A stretch of DNA of 64,000 nt from Halomonas campaniensis (lineage in GTDB: Bacteria > Pseudomonadota > Gammaproteobacteria > Pseudomonadales > Halomonadaceae): assembly GCF_002211105.1 (NCBI RefSeq), contig NZ_JPUA01000026.1:126452-190451 (forward strand), written 5' to 3'. A program made the translations under genes and the position numbers. Shown here in pieces: positions 19,489 to 29,554 of this stretch. How positions within the stretch are numbered: the stretch's first letter is position 1; each line of letters starts with the position of its first letter. The notes beneath the pieces were generated by a model, which was not told where the DNA came from, did no database searches, and worked only from the letters and a program-made list of their open reading frames with translations.

Positions 19489-22116
19489 ATGGGCAAGTCA
19501 CTGGTCATCGTCGAGTCGCCAGCGAAAGCGAAGACGATTAACAAATATCTCGGCAACGATTTCATCGTGAAGTCGAGCGTGGGTCACATTCGTGACCTGC
19601 CGACCAGCGGCTCAGGTAAGGCAGCCTCCGACCCCAAGGAGCGCGCACGCCAGGCCGCAGCGACACGCAAGATGTCGGCGGAAGAGAAAGAAGCGTATAA
19701 AAAGCGTAAAAATCAGGATCAACTGATTCGGCGGATGGGGATCGACCCTAACAACGGCTGGGAAGCCCGCTATGAGGTGCTGCCCGGAAAAGAGAAAGTC
19801 GTTGCCGAGCTCAAAAAGCTGGCTGAGAAAGCCGACGCTGTCTATCTCGCAACGGATTTGGATCGCGAAGGGGAAGCCATTGCCTGGCACCTGCGCGAGA
19901 CCATTGGTGGAGACGATAACCGCTATAAGCGAGTGGTGTTTAACGAAATCACCAAAAACGCTATTCAGGACGCCTTCAAGGCGCCTGGTGCGCTTAATAT
20001 ACCGCGGGTGGAGGCGCAGCAAGCCAGGCGCTTCCTGGATCGTGTGGTGGGCTTTATGCTCTCGCCTCTATTGTGGGCGAAGGTGGCGCGTGGGCTGTCG
20101 GCGGGTCGTGTGCAGTCAGTTGCGGTACGACTGATTGTCGAGCGTGAGCGTGAAATTCGCGCCTTTATACCTGAAGAGTTTTGGGACGTTCACGCGGATT
20201 TGGCCTCACCCGAGGGTGAGCTGGTGCGTTTTGCCCTGGTACGCCAGGATGGCAAACCCTTTAAGCCCACCTCCGAAAAAGACACCCTGGCGCGTATTGA
20301 GCAGCTCAGAAAAGCCAAGCTGGCAATTACCTCCCGGGAAGATAAGCCGACTAGTTCAAAACCCACGGCGCCCTTTATTACCTCAACGCTGCAGCAAGCA
20401 GCGAGTGGTCGATTAGGCTTTTCAGTCAAAAAGACCATGACCATGGCCCAGCGCCTCTACGAGGCGGGTTACATCACCTATATGCGTACCGACTCCACCA
20501 ACCTGTCGAAAGATGCGGTTGAGAGTGTACGCAGTTATATCGGCTCAGAGTTTGGCGAGCGCTACTTGCCAGAAGCGCCTAATCGCTACAGTAGCAAAGA
20601 GAGCGCCCAAGAGGCCCACGAAGCGATTCGTCCCTCCAGCGTTGAGCGTAAGGCCTCCGACCTGGCCGGTATGGAGCGCGATGCGGAGCGTCTATACGAA
20701 TTGATCTGGCGTCAGTTTGTGGCTTGCCAAATGACCCCCGCAGAGTACCTGTCCAGCACCCTGAGTGTGGAGGTCGATGGCTATGAGCTGCGCGCCAAAG
20801 GCCGCGTGCTGAAGTTTGATGGTTATACTCGGGTGATGAAGCCCAGTGGAAAAAATGAAGACCAGAGCCTGCCCGACTTGCCTAAGGGCACGCCCATGGC
20901 GCTGGAAGCCCTCGATCCTCAGCAGCACTTCACCAAACCCGCGCCACGCTACACCGAAGCAAGCCTGGTCAAGGAGCTTGAGAAGCAGGGCATTGGTCGG
21001 CCTTCGACTTATGCCTCGATCATCTCGACGATCCAGGATCGTGGCTATGTGAAGCTCGAAAACCGTCGCTTCTACGCTGAAAAGCTAGGCGATATCGTCA
21101 CCGAGCGGTTGAAAGAGTCCTTCCCTGATTTGATGGACTTCTCGTTTACCGCCCGCATGGAGGATAGCCTGGATGAAGTCGCCGAAGGCGAACGTAACTG
21201 GCAGGCGCTGCTAGACGCCTTCTACGAGGAGTTTAAGGAAGAGCTGGCCAAGGCAGAGAGCGAAGATGGCATGCGGCCCAATCAGCCAGTGCCCACGGAT
21301 ATCGATTGCCCAAGCTGTGGCCGTCATATGCAGATTCGTACTGCGTCTACCGGGGTTTTCCTGGGGTGCAGTGGCTACAATTTACCGCCCAAAGAGCGCT
21401 GCAAAACCACCATTGACCTGATTCCAGGTGAAGAGGCGGTGGCTGAAGATGCGGGTGAGGAGGCCGAAACTGATGCGCTGCGTGCCAAGCGACGCTGCCC
21501 CAAGTGCGGCACGGCGATGGACAATTACCTGCTCGACGAAACGCGCAAGCTACACATCTGCGGTAACAGCCCCGATTGCGACGGCTATGAAGTGGAGAGC
21601 GGAAAATTCAAGATCAAGGGCTACGATGGCCCGATTATCGAATGCGATAAGTGTGGCTCTGAGATGCAGTTGAAATCAGGCCGCTTTGGTAAGTATTTTG
21701 GCTGCACCAATAGTGAGTGTAAAAATACTCGTAAACTGTTGAAGAGTGGCGAAGTGGCGCCGCCAAAAATGGATCCTATCCCGATGCCGGAACTGGCCTG
21801 TCAAAAAGTTGACGACCACTACGTGCTACGTGACGGAGCAAGCGGACTGTTTCTGGCTGCCAGCAAGTTTCCGAAAAATCGCGAAACGCGGCCACCGCTA
21901 GTGAAAGAGCTGAAGGCGCATGCCGACGAGCTGCCTGAGAAGTATCACTTTATTCTCAAAGCGCCCAGCGAAGATCCCGATGGCCGTCCGGCGCAAATCC
22001 GCTACTCGCGTAAGAGTAAAGAGCAGTATGTGATGACGGACGAAGAGGGCAAGGCCACTGGTTGGAAGGCGATGTTTGACGGCGGTAAATGGCATGTGGA
22101 GGACAAACGCAAGTGA
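19489..22116 (+). CDS. topA: DNA topoisomerase I
   Basis: TopA is a type IA topoisomerase that relaxes negative supercoils. The 875-aa protein starts with the Toprim domain ([13 protein letters not shown]). The Toprim DxD region is [15 protein letters not shown], and the nicking tyrosine lies in [10 protein letters not shown] (Tyr331). Three C-terminal four-cysteine zinc ribbons follow: CPSC...[16 protein letters not shown]...CGNSPDC and CDKC...CTNSEC. A last basic domain completes the usual enterobacterial/pseudomonad architecture. The next gene overlaps its stop, so they form an operon. Confidence 0.97.
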   Translation: MGKSLVIVESPAKAKTINKYLGNDFIVKSSVGHIRDLPTSGSGKAASDPKERARQAAATRKMSAEEKEAYKKRKNQDQLIRRMGIDPNNGWEARYEVLPGKEKVVAELKKLAEKADAVYLATDLDREGEAIAWHLRETIGGDDNRYKRVVFNEITKNAIQDAFKAPGALNIPRVEAQQARRFLDRVVGFMLSPLLWAKVARGLSAGRVQSVAVRLIVEREREIRAFIPEEFWDVHADLASPEGELVRFALVRQDGKPFKPTSEKDTLARIEQLRKAKLAITSREDKPTSSKPTAPFITSTLQQAASGRLGFSVKKTMTMAQRLYEAGYITYMRTDSTNLSKDAVESVRSYIGSEFGERYLPEAPNRYSSKESAQEAHEAIRPSSVERKASDLAGMERDAERLYELIWRQFVACQMTPAEYLSSTLSVEVDGYELRAKGRVLKFDGYTRVMKPSGKNEDQSLPDLPKGTPMALEALDPQQHFTKPAPRYTEASLVKELEKQGIGRPSTYASIISTIQDRGYVKLENRRFYAEKLGDIVTERLKESFPDLMDFSFTARMEDSLDEVAEGERNWQALLDAFYEEFKEELAKAESEDGMRPNQPVPTDIDCPSCGRHMQIRTASTGVFLGCSGYNLPPKERCKTTIDLIPGEEAVAEDAGEEAETDALRAKRRCPKCGTAMDNYLLDETRKLHICGNSPDCDGYEVESGKFKIKGYDGPIIECDKCGSEMQLKSGRFGKYFGCTNSECKNTRKLLKSGEVAPPKMDPIPMPELACQKVDDHYVLRDGASGLFLAASKFPKNRETRPPLVKELKAHADELPEKYHFILKAPSEDPDGRPAQIRYSRKSKEQYVMTDEEGKATGWKAMFDGGKWHVEDKRK

Positions 22117-22574
22117 ATGCACGGTCACGCACCAATCAGCTACTCTACCAAGCGGAGCTACTGGTAATATTGCCTGCGGGGGATGATGAGCATGCCCCCG
22201 CACGGCAGATGGCGTTGGAAGAGAGCGCTTTAGCGCTGTTTGAACTGGCGTTAGAGTCGCTATTGCGTGAAGTGACCGAACATGCCCGCCTGCCAGAGCA
22301 TCGTTGGTCTGTGTTGTTGGCCCCTGAGGGGCCTGCGTTAGCCGAGTTACAGCGTCTGCGCGATTTAGCCGCTCAGCCGGAAAGCTGGCTAAATTGGCTG
22401 GAGGAGCAACTTGAGCGCCTACACAGTGACGAAGGTGCCGCGCGGCGCGCTACACACAACCCCGCTATGATTGCGGTGGGGAATCAAATCGGTTTGCGTC
22501 AACAGTTACTAGAGAATCTTCAGGCCGCTAAGCGTGAAATAGGTGCGCTGCGTGAAACTAGCCTGGAGTGGTAG
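22113..22574 (+). CDS. DUF6586-like conserved protein downstream of topA
   Basis: This 153-aa, mostly alpha-helical acidic protein resembles the DUF6586 protein found next to topA in Pseudomonas. The C-terminal helix [16 protein letters not shown] is typical of the group as I remember it. GTG 22113 overlaps the topA TGA (GTGA), and GGAGG lies about 10 nt upstream. The frame is open further upstream (22089), but that would lie inside topA. The function is unknown. Confidence 0.72.
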   Translation: MNARSRTNQLLYQAELLVILPAGDDEHAPARQMALEESALALFELALESLLREVTEHARLPEHRWSVLLAPEGPALAELQRLRDLAAQPESWLNWLEEQLERLHSDEGAARRATHNPAMIAVGNQIGLRQQLLENLQAAKREIGALRETSLEW

Positions 22575-22620
22575 TGTTTACTGTTATGTATCGCCCACGT
22601 CATCAAGGAAGGAGATCATG

Positions 22621-23085
22621 ATGCGCTATAACCAAGTGAAAGATTTAGTCGAATGGGCCGCGGGTTTTCATGCCCGCATGGCGCGCCAGTATAGCGAAGC
22701 TGCTGACGAGGCAGAGAATGAGCGCCTGCAGATGGCATTGAATTACTTGGCCAGCCGCGAGCTGAAAATGAAAACTGGCCTTGAAGATCTCTTCCGCGAG
22801 GGCTCTGATCATTCAGAGGTGCTGGAGTTATGGTTCGATGACTCCAGCGATTTCCCCCAGCCGCCTGAGTTGGATCGCCTGGCCGAACAAACAATCACCG
22901 GTTCGATAGAGGATGCGATGAGAACTGCCACATCGGCGCATCAACGTCTGCAATCGCTCTACGAACATCGTGCTTCACGTGCGAAAATTGAGCCTGAAGA
23001 GGAGTTTTTCAACGCTCTGGCTCAAGGGCATAATTCTGAAATACGCCATATAATGGCGAGTATGGAAGAGTTGCAGGGCGTTTAA
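22621..23085 (+). CDS. Predicted ferritin-like helical protein
   Basis: This 154-aa protein is predicted to be a four-helix bundle. Features resembling rubrerythrin/ferritin-like proteins are an early FHARMARQYSEAADEAE helix, an EEFFNALAQGHNSEIRHI helix (E-x-x-H at the end) and mixed Glu/His content. I cannot show a complete metal site. A strong GGAAGGAG lies 6 nt upstream of ATG 22621, with ATG 22618 as the alternative. It sits 46 nt after the DUF6586-like gene. The family is unassigned. Confidence 0.65.
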   Translation: MRYNQVKDLVEWAAGFHARMARQYSEAADEAENERLQMALNYLASRELKMKTGLEDLFREGSDHSEVLELWFDDSSDFPQPPELDRLAEQTITGSIEDAMRTATSAHQRLQSLYEHRASRAKIEPEEEFFNALAQGHNSEIRHIMASMEELQGV

Positions 23086-23239
23086 TGCGTTTTTATCAGT
23101 GGCTTATGAGGCATGGCTTTTGGGGCGCGTTAGCCACGTATATGATGAAATTACTAACGGCAGATGTGGGAATAAGGTATAACAGCCACCAGATGTACCT
23201 AGTCGGCCAACCACGGGCTAATTTGTTTCGAGAGCTACC

Positions 23240-23884
23240 ATGTTTTTAGTTAATCGCCGTCGATTTTTAGCCATGGCGCTGAGCCTCCCAGCCGTTGCCA
23301 GCGCTGCTGTCACTGCGCCAGTCATTACTGAGCCAGGGCAGGCTGCACCAACTGACCTGGTGCAAACGTTGCTTAGTCGAGCCCATGTGCCGCGCCACAG
23401 TAATGAGGTGTGGGTGCTGGTGGATGATAAGGAGGCCTCTCTCAGTGTTTATCGGGGTAATGCGCTGATGGAGCGTTTTTCCCCTGTATCACTTGGCCGG
23501 GCTGGGGCTAAAACTCAGCGGGTTCGTGGCGATAACGTGACCCCCATGGGCGAGTTTCACGTCAACCGTTTTAATTACGAAAGCCAATGGCGTACGTTTA
23601 TTGGTATTGATTACCCAACGCCGGTGCACGCTAGAATGGCACTGGAGAAAGGTATTTATTCCCAAACAGACTATGATGATTACTTCGACTACTATCGACG
23701 TTATGGCCACCCGCCGCAAAATACGGCGCTGGGTGGGGCGATTGGGATTCACGGCCTGGGTAGCGCAGATCCAGACATTCATGGTCGCTATCACTGGACA
23801 CAAGGGTGTGTCGCCGTTACCAACGAGCAAATTGATCGCTTGGTAGCGCTCGTGGGTGTTGGCACTCGTGTAGTGATCCGTTAA
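23240..23884 (+). CDS. Tat-exported L,D-transpeptidase (YkuD domain)
   Basis: This 214-aa protein has a twin-arginine signal (NRRRFLAMALSL, cleavage near SAAVTA) and a YkuD catalytic domain (about 52-213). The active-site pattern IGIHGLG ... TQGCVAVTN has the catalytic cysteine near residue 195. YkuD enzymes form 3-3 cross-links or attach lipoproteins to peptidoglycan. Tat export is unusual for this family. It lies upstream of an Lpp-type lipoprotein gene, with a second YkuD protein on the other side. Confidence 0.88.
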   Translation: MFLVNRRRFLAMALSLPAVASAAVTAPVITEPGQAAPTDLVQTLLSRAHVPRHSNEVWVLVDDKEASLSVYRGNALMERFSPVSLGRAGAKTQRVRGDNVTPMGEFHVNRFNYESQWRTFIGIDYPTPVHARMALEKGIYSQTDYDDYFDYYRRYGHPPQNTALGGAIGIHGLGSADPDIHGRYHWTQGCVAVTNEQIDRLVALVGVGTRVVIR

Positions 23885-24109
23885 GCTAATGCCGTTGATG
23901 GAAGTTCGAGGTTTTAAACAAGTGGCTATAGACATCCGCTGTGGTCTATTATAAAACAGCGTTTGACTTGCGTGCTTTGCAGCACAAGTCACTGAAAAGA
24001 ACCTGCACCGCAGGTAGACAAATTTAAGCTAAGCATGTTATTTAAGTGCGTAACCTTATTTTTGTCATACCCTTAACGTAGTACCCAAGGACGACTCAAG
24101 GAGAACATT

Positions 24110-24373
24110 ATGACTCTGAAAACTACTCTGAAGATGACTGCTGCTGCCGCTTCACTGGCAATTCTTGCTGGTTGTGCTTCTACCAGCGCGCTGGAAGAAG
24201 TTCGCATGACTGCAGAATCTGCACAGGCTGACGCTGCAGAAGCACGCAGCATGGCTTCACAAGCTATGAACACTGCAAACCAAGCCCAGCGCGATGCGCA
24301 GGCTGCTCTGCAGATGTCTGAGCAGAACCGTGAAGAAATGAACCGTATGTTCCAGCGCTCCATGCAGAAGTAA
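24110..24373 (+). CDS. Major outer-membrane lipoprotein, Lpp/OprI type
   Basis: This 87-aa lipoprotein has signal peptide residues 1-21 and lipobox ILAGC. The rest is a coiled coil (heptad-rich Ala/Glu/Met/Gln) ending RSMQK. A C-terminal lysine is the residue linked to diaminopimelate in Braun-type lipoproteins. GGAG precedes the ATG. The long leader (from 23885) and strong 3' structures fit a very highly expressed mRNA. The convergent neighbour is a YkuD enzyme that could perform the attachment. Confidence 0.92.
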   Translation: MTLKTTLKMTAAAASLAILAGCASTSALEEVRMTAESAQADAAEARSMASQAMNTANQAQRDAQAALQMSEQNREEMNRMFQRSMQK

Positions 24374-24383
24374 TTCTGCTTGG

Positions 24384-24417
24384 GCTGCTGAGGGAGTCAC
24401 CAGACTCTCTCAGCAGC
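24384..24417 (+). repeat. Strong hairpin in the 3' region of the lpp-like mRNA
   Basis: Arms of 15 nt (24384-24398 and 24403-24417) pair with a single G-T wobble around an ACCA tetraloop, 10 nt after the stop codon. There is no T-run, so it looks like a 3' stability element ahead of the real terminator at 24502. Confidence 0.7.
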
Positions 24418-24501
24418 TGCTGGATGTAGTTAGTTAAGATATCGAAAGCAGGGCGTCGTAAGTTTAAGCGTCAAACCATTAGATTATTTTACTAGCTGCG
24501 C

Positions 24502-24529
24502 AAAAAACCCCGCCTTGGCGGGGTTTTTT
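24502..24529. terminator. Bidirectional terminator between lpp-like and ldt genes
   Basis: The stem CCCCGCC / GGCGGGG has a TT loop, with six A before it and six T after it. This is a textbook hairpin working in both directions for the two convergent genes. Confidence 0.95.
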
Positions 24530-24549
24530 GTTGCTGCCTGCTTCTGCCG

Positions 24550-25746
24550 TTAAGCGTCTTTATCGCTGTCAGTGGCGGCGCTGAGCTTAAGTTCGTCAAT
24601 CAACTCCACGGGTTCTGGTTCTGGCTCCGGGGCCTGAGGGCCAAAGAGGGCGATAAACTGGCCATCAGGGGCTTCGACAGCGCGCTGAATCCGCTCGGCA
24701 TCTATTTCAACGTCACTGTCAGTTAGTTCGGTGACGCGCTCAAGGGCATTGAGGAGTGGCTCAAAGCCCTCCACATTCTCTTCCAGCTGCGGGAATGACT
24801 GCACAAATAGCGTGCCGTCGGCAGCAAAGCCTGCTTTGAACGGCGCGTCCATCAGGTTGACCTGGGTGCCGCTGGGCAGACGCTCATAGAGTGATTTTAT
24901 GTCTTCCGGGTACATACGAATACAGCCGCGGCTGACGCGCATGCCCACGCCATCCGGGCGGTTAGTGCCATGAATCAGGTAGCTCGGCATGGCCAGCAGA
25001 ATGGCGTGCTCGCCAAGGGGGTTCTGCGGGCCAGGTGGCACTACCGACGGGGCAGGCTCCCCGCGCTCAGCTGCTTCGCGACGCATGGAGGCCGGTGGTG
25101 CCCATGCCGGATCTTTTACCTTGACCGTTGTGCGAGTGATGCCCACTGGAGTGGCGAACTCTTCACGGCCAACGCTCACCGGGTAGGTTTCGACAATGCC
25201 GGGTTTATCGGCAGGATAGTAGTAGAGACGCAGCTCAGAAAGATTAACCACAACGCCTTCCCGCGGTGCGGGTGGCAGAATGTACTGGGCCGGAATCACC
25301 ACCTCAGTACCTACGCCAGGTACCCAGAGGCTGACACCCGGGTTGGCCATGCGAATCTCTTCGTAACCAATGTTATGGCGCCGGGCGATATCGATCAGCG
25401 TTTGCTTGGGGTCTTCAACAACGACGGTGTAGCGCTCCCCTATCACATCGCCTTCATCAGGGAGGCGGAAGTGACCACGGGGCAGCTCGTCTTGACTGGC
25501 CACCTGGGTAGCACTGTCGGCGGCATCGATGCTGACTTGCTGAGCCTGCTGCTGTGGCGCCTCTTCTGACTGTTCTTGCGTCTGCTGTTCTTGCACTTGC
25601 ACTTGCACTTGCACTTGCTCTTGGGCTGGGCTCTCGGCCTGCTCGTCGTCGGCCGATTGCGCAAAAGCGGGGCTTGCCAGGCTGGCCGCGAGTAGTACGG
25701 CCAAACTGGTGGGGCCCCAGAGGGTAAAGGTATTGCGAATGTTCAT
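24550..25746 (-). CDS. LysM L,D-transpeptidase (ErfK/YbiS/YcfS type)
   Basis: This 398-aa periplasmic enzyme has a signal peptide (residues 1-29, ASPAFAQ), a Gln/Glu-rich low-complexity segment (about 33-70) and a LysM-like segment (IARRHNIGYEEIRMANPG). The YkuD domain carries SYLIHGTNRPDGVG and the catalytic SRGCIRMYPED (Cys near 280), followed by an acidic tail. Enzymes of this architecture attach Braun lipoprotein to peptidoglycan in E. coli. It shares a bidirectional terminator with the lpp-like gene, which makes that lipoprotein the likely partner. Confidence 0.92.
   Translation of the reverse strand: MNIRNTFTLWGPTSLAVLLAASLASPAFAQSADDEQAESPAQEQVQVQVQVQEQQTQEQSEEAPQQQAQQVSIDAADSATQVASQDELPRGHFRLPDEGDVIGERYTVVVEDPKQTLIDIARRHNIGYEEIRMANPGVSLWVPGVGTEVVIPAQYILPPAPREGVVVNLSELRLYYYPADKPGIVETYPVSVGREEFATPVGITRTTVKVKDPAWAPPASMRREAAERGEPAPSVVPPGPQNPLGEHAILLAMPSYLIHGTNRPDGVGMRVSRGCIRMYPEDIKSLYERLPSGTQVNLMDAPFKAGFAADGTLFVQSFPQLEENVEGFEPLLNALERVTELTDSDVEIDAERIQRAVEAPDGQFIALFGPQAPEPEPEPVELIDELKLSAATDSDKDA
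25590..25619. repeat. In-frame hexanucleotide microsatellite in the ldt gene
   Basis: Four perfect CTTGCA units and a fifth degenerate one encode a Gln-Val dipeptide run in the low-complexity linker of the transpeptidase. Slippage would change the linker length without a frameshift. Confidence 0.85.
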
Positions 25747-25873
25747 GGGTCGTTCCTAATGTGTTAATTCACTGCTGTTGCGCGATATGGGGCCGCGGTT
25801 GCTGGTTTATGGCTGCCAACCAGCGGCTGTTGACCAACCGGGCATGGCGCTACTAGCAAGTTTGCCCCAAGCG

Positions 25874-28800
25874 TCACGCCGCCGCTACTTTTTGATTAAG
25901 GGTGCTCAGCAGGTTTTCAAGCTGCTGGAAGCGCTTGTCGACACTTTCCATTGGTAATTCAAACCGTAAGGTGTCAGATCCATCCAAGCGGTAGTACTTT
26001 GGTGACGTCTGAATCAGGTTCACCAGGGTTAACGGATCCACTTGGGTACTGCTACTAAACAGGACTCTGCCGCGGCTTTCCCCAGCCTCGATCTTGCTGA
26101 TGCCGAGCTGATCGGCACGATGGCGAAGCTTGGTTTGGCGAATCAGGTTTTTCAGCGGGTTGGGGAGTAAGCCAAAGCGATCGATTAGCTCAACTTGTAA
26201 CTCTTTAAGCTCGCTATCACTCTGGGTGTTGGCTATCCGTTTGTACATCACCAGGCGCTGCTGCACATCGTGAATGTAATCACTGGGGATCAGTGCAGGC
26301 AGATTGAGGCTAATTTCCACGCCAGTATTGAAGGGCGCATCGATATTGGGCGTTTTACCCGCCCGAATAGCCTTCACGGCGCGATCCAGCATCTCCATAT
26401 AGAGCGTGTAGCCGATGGTTTCCATCTGGCCGCTCTGCTCATCCCCCAGCAGTTCCCCTGCGCCACGGATCTCCATATCGTGACTGGCCAGGGTAAAGCC
26501 TGCGCCTAGATCATCGGACGCGCTAATCGCTTCCAATCGCTTGATAGCATCACGGGTCATTGCTTTGGGCGGGGGCGTTAACAGGTAAGCGTAAGCCTGG
26601 TGGTGGCTGCGCCCAACCCGGCCCCGCAGTTGGTGAAGTTGAGCCAGGCCAAACTTGTCAGCGCGTTCGATAATGATGGTGTTGGCGCTGGGCACATCAA
26701 TGCCCGTTTCAATGATGGTCGAACACACCAGCACGTTAAAGCGTCGGTGGTAGAAATCCGACATGATCCGCTCCAGGCTGCGCTCGGGGAGCTGGCCGTG
26801 GGCAACCGCCACTCGCGCTTCGGGGATCAGCTCGCGAATTTTTTCGGCGCTGTTCTCAATGGTTTTGACTTCGTTGTGCAGCACATACACCTGCCCCCCA
26901 CGCAGTATCTCGCGCAGTAGAGCTTCCTTGATGATGCTGGTGTCGTGCTGCTGGACAAAGGTTTTGACTGACAGGCGCCGAGCGGGTGGCGTGGCAATGA
27001 TCGACAGATCGCGGATACCGCTCATGGCCATATTGAGCGTGCGCGGGATCGGAGTAGCGGTTAGGGTCAAAATATCGACTTCGGCGCGAAGAGTCTTGAG
27101 CTTCTCTTTTTGCGCGACACCAAAGCGGTGCTCCTCATCGATAATCAGCAAACCCATTTTGGGTAGCTCAACGCTTTTGGCGAGCAGCTTATGGGTGCCA
27201 ATGACGATATCGGTTTGGCCGCTCTTGATGCTTTCCAGCGTTTGAGTAACCTCTTTGCCGCTGGTAAAGCGGGAGATTAAGCCAATATTGACGGCGGTAT
27301 CGGCAAAACGGTCACGGAAATTCTCAAAGTGCTGGCGAGCCAACAGGGTGGTGGGTACCAGTACCACCACCTGGCGTCCAGACTGCACGGCCAGAAATGC
27401 GGCGCGCATGGCCACTTCGGTTTTGCCGAAGCCAACGTCGCCACACACCACACGATCCATGGGCTGCGGGGAGGTCATATCGCTGATGACTGCTTCAATC
27501 GCCGCGTGCTGGTCGGCGGTCTCCTCAAACGGGAAGTTGCTGGCAAAGCGAACATACTCTTCGCCAGGGGCTTCGTAGACCACTCCTTGCTGGGCTTCTC
27601 TGCGGGCATAGACATCCAGCAGCTCCGCGGCGGTATCGCGAATCTTCTCAGCCGCTTTACGGCGGGCTTTCTCCCACTGATCCGAACCGAGCTTATGCAG
27701 CGGGGCCAGTTCGTCGTCGGCACCGCTGTAGCGGGAGATCATATGCAGGCTGTCGACGGGTACATAAAGCTTGGCGCCATCGGCATAGGAGAGCGCCAGG
27801 AACTCATTCGCCTGGCCACCGGCCTCTAAGGTTTCCAGCCCTAAATAGCGGCCCACGCCGTGGGCCTGGTGTACCACTGGCGCGCCTTCGCGCAGCTCCG
27901 ACAGGTGGCGTACTGCAAGTTCATTGTCATCCGTGGCTTTTTCGCGCCGACGGCTTTGGCGCACCACGTCACCAAACAACTCTGTTTCGCTTATCACCGC
28001 AACACTAGGGTTGTTCAGCCATAGGCCGCTGTCCACCAAGCCTTCAGTAATGGCATAAGGGGGGGCGCTGGCAATAAAGTCGTGGAAGCTATCGGCGTGG
28101 GGCAGCGAGAGTTTAAGCGGTGCGAGTATTTCTTCTAAGGCTTCCCGGCGACCCCGCGACTCCGCTACAAACAGCACGCGGGTTTGGGCGTGGGTTTGCA
28201 AAAATGCCGACAGCTCGGCTAAAGGCTGCTTGGCGCGGGCGTTGATAGAGAGAGTAGGCAGCGGCGCAGCGTCAGGCTGCTGCGCGTGGCGCTGCTCACT
28301 ATCCTCAGTAAGTTCGATGCGTGGGCGGGCTTTAATCGCCGAGAAAACGTCGTTGACCGGGAAAAACGCCCGATGCGGAGGCAGCAGTGGTCGTGTGGGG
28401 TCAACGCCCAAATTGACATAGCGTGCGTCGATCGACTGCCAGTGCTGCTCAGCCGCCTCAAAAACCCCAGGTAGTAGTGCTACCCGGGTGTCGTCGGTCA
28501 GGTGGTCAAACAGCGAAGCGGTCTGCTCGAAAAACAGCGGCAGGTAGTGCTCAAGCCCCGGGGACGGAATGCCTTTTAGCGCATCGTTGTAAAGCGGGCA
28601 TTGGCGCGGGTCGACGTCGAACAAGGTCTCAAACTGCTCGCGAAAGCAGGCAATAGCGCTGCGGCTTAACGAGTATTCGTGAGCGGGGAGAAGTTCAAGC
28701 GATGCCAGTTTGTCAGTCGAGCGCTGGCTGCCAGGGTCGAAGTGGCGCAGGGAGTCGATCTCATCATCGAATAGATCAATACGGATCGGTTCGTCCATGC

Positions 28801-29323
28801 CCATGGCAAACAGGTCAATCAGCGCACCGCGCATGGCGTATTCGCCGGGTTCGTAAACCGTTTCAACGGCACGGTAGCCTGCCCGGGAGAGTGACTCACG
28901 AAACGCTTCGCGATCTAAACGTTCACCGGTTTTGAGCGTCATCACCCGTCCGGCAATGTACTCAACCGGTGGCAGGCGCTGCATTAGTGTGTTGATCGGC
29001 ACCAGCACAATGCCGCGCACGCCGTCTTGCAGCTGGCGCAGCGTGCGCAGCCGGGCCGAGACAATATCCTGATGGGGTGAAAAGCTGTCGTAAGGCAGCG
29101 TTTCCCAATCAGGGAAAGGCAGAACCGGTACGTCGCTATAAAAATAGAGATCTTGTTCAAGGCGCTGCGCGCTGGCCGTATTGGGGGTGATTACCAATAG
29201 CGGAGCTTTGGTGGCAACGCGGGAGAGTGCCAGCGCAGTCGCGCTGCCCGGCGGCGATGTCCAGTAGAGCGTATCGCGAGTCCCTTGGGGCTGGGGCGGT
29301 TCGAGCAGTGAGAATGTCGGCAT
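25874..29323 (-). CDS. mfd: Transcription-repair coupling factor
   Basis: Mfd removes RNA polymerase stalled at lesions and recruits UvrA. The 1149-aa protein (ATG 29323; the open frame from 29374 adds 17 unlike residues) has the UvrB-like N-terminal module and a CarD-like RNAP-interaction domain (about 470-540, with HGVGRYLGLE). The RecG-like translocase carries GDVGFGKTEVA (Walker A), IIDEEHRFGV (DEEH box) and LTATPIPRT. A TRCF C-terminal domain follows. It is divergent from gap, as in Pseudomonas. Confidence 0.97.
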   Translation of the reverse strand: MPTFSLLEPPQPQGTRDTLYWTSPPGSATALALSRVATKAPLLVITPNTASAQRLEQDLYFYSDVPVLPFPDWETLPYDSFSPHQDIVSARLRTLRQLQDGVRGIVLVPINTLMQRLPPVEYIAGRVMTLKTGERLDREAFRESLSRAGYRAVETVYEPGEYAMRGALIDLFAMGMDEPIRIDLFDDEIDSLRHFDPGSQRSTDKLASLELLPAHEYSLSRSAIACFREQFETLFDVDPRQCPLYNDALKGIPSPGLEHYLPLFFEQTASLFDHLTDDTRVALLPGVFEAAEQHWQSIDARYVNLGVDPTRPLLPPHRAFFPVNDVFSAIKARPRIELTEDSEQRHAQQPDAAPLPTLSINARAKQPLAELSAFLQTHAQTRVLFVAESRGRREALEEILAPLKLSLPHADSFHDFIASAPPYAITEGLVDSGLWLNNPSVAVISETELFGDVVRQSRRREKATDDNELAVRHLSELREGAPVVHQAHGVGRYLGLETLEAGGQANEFLALSYADGAKLYVPVDSLHMISRYSGADDELAPLHKLGSDQWEKARRKAAEKIRDTAAELLDVYARREAQQGVVYEAPGEEYVRFASNFPFEETADQHAAIEAVISDMTSPQPMDRVVCGDVGFGKTEVAMRAAFLAVQSGRQVVVLVPTTLLARQHFENFRDRFADTAVNIGLISRFTSGKEVTQTLESIKSGQTDIVIGTHKLLAKSVELPKMGLLIIDEEHRFGVAQKEKLKTLRAEVDILTLTATPIPRTLNMAMSGIRDLSIIATPPARRLSVKTFVQQHDTSIIKEALLREILRGGQVYVLHNEVKTIENSAEKIRELIPEARVAVAHGQLPERSLERIMSDFYHRRFNVLVCSTIIETGIDVPSANTIIIERADKFGLAQLHQLRGRVGRSHHQAYAYLLTPPPKAMTRDAIKRLEAISASDDLGAGFTLASHDMEIRGAGELLGDEQSGQMETIGYTLYMEMLDRAVKAIRAGKTPNIDAPFNTGVEISLNLPALIPSDYIHDVQQRLVMYKRIANTQSDSELKELQVELIDRFGLLPNPLKNLIRQTKLRHRADQLGISKIEAGESRGRVLFSSSTQVDPLTLVNLIQTSPKYYRLDGSDTLRFELPMESVDKRFQQLENLLSTLNQKVAAA

Positions 29324-29554
29324 AAGCAAGATATCGTTTTGCGCTGAAACGGAAAAGAGATCATACACGATCACTGGTTTCAGTCAGAGTGCCGCGGCTT
29401 AAGGTAGCGGGTTAATCTGTTCTGAACGACGTTTTGTAGTGAGATTGGCATTTATGTAATACCCCTACATGTTGTGCGACTATCCTTTCATTGCGGTCCC
29501 GCAGCTTGCCCCGGATAATGCACCCTTCGTTCCCACTACCTGATGAGGCCGCAC

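Noticed and set aside
24970-25569. 199-codon plus-strand frame opposite the LysM transpeptidase
   Set aside because: Antisense to a well-supported gene, no ribosome binding site or recognisable domain.
25590-25619. CRISPR-like direct repeats
   Set aside because: Units are 6 bp, contiguous and inside a coding sequence; no spacers. No CRISPR array was found anywhere in the window.
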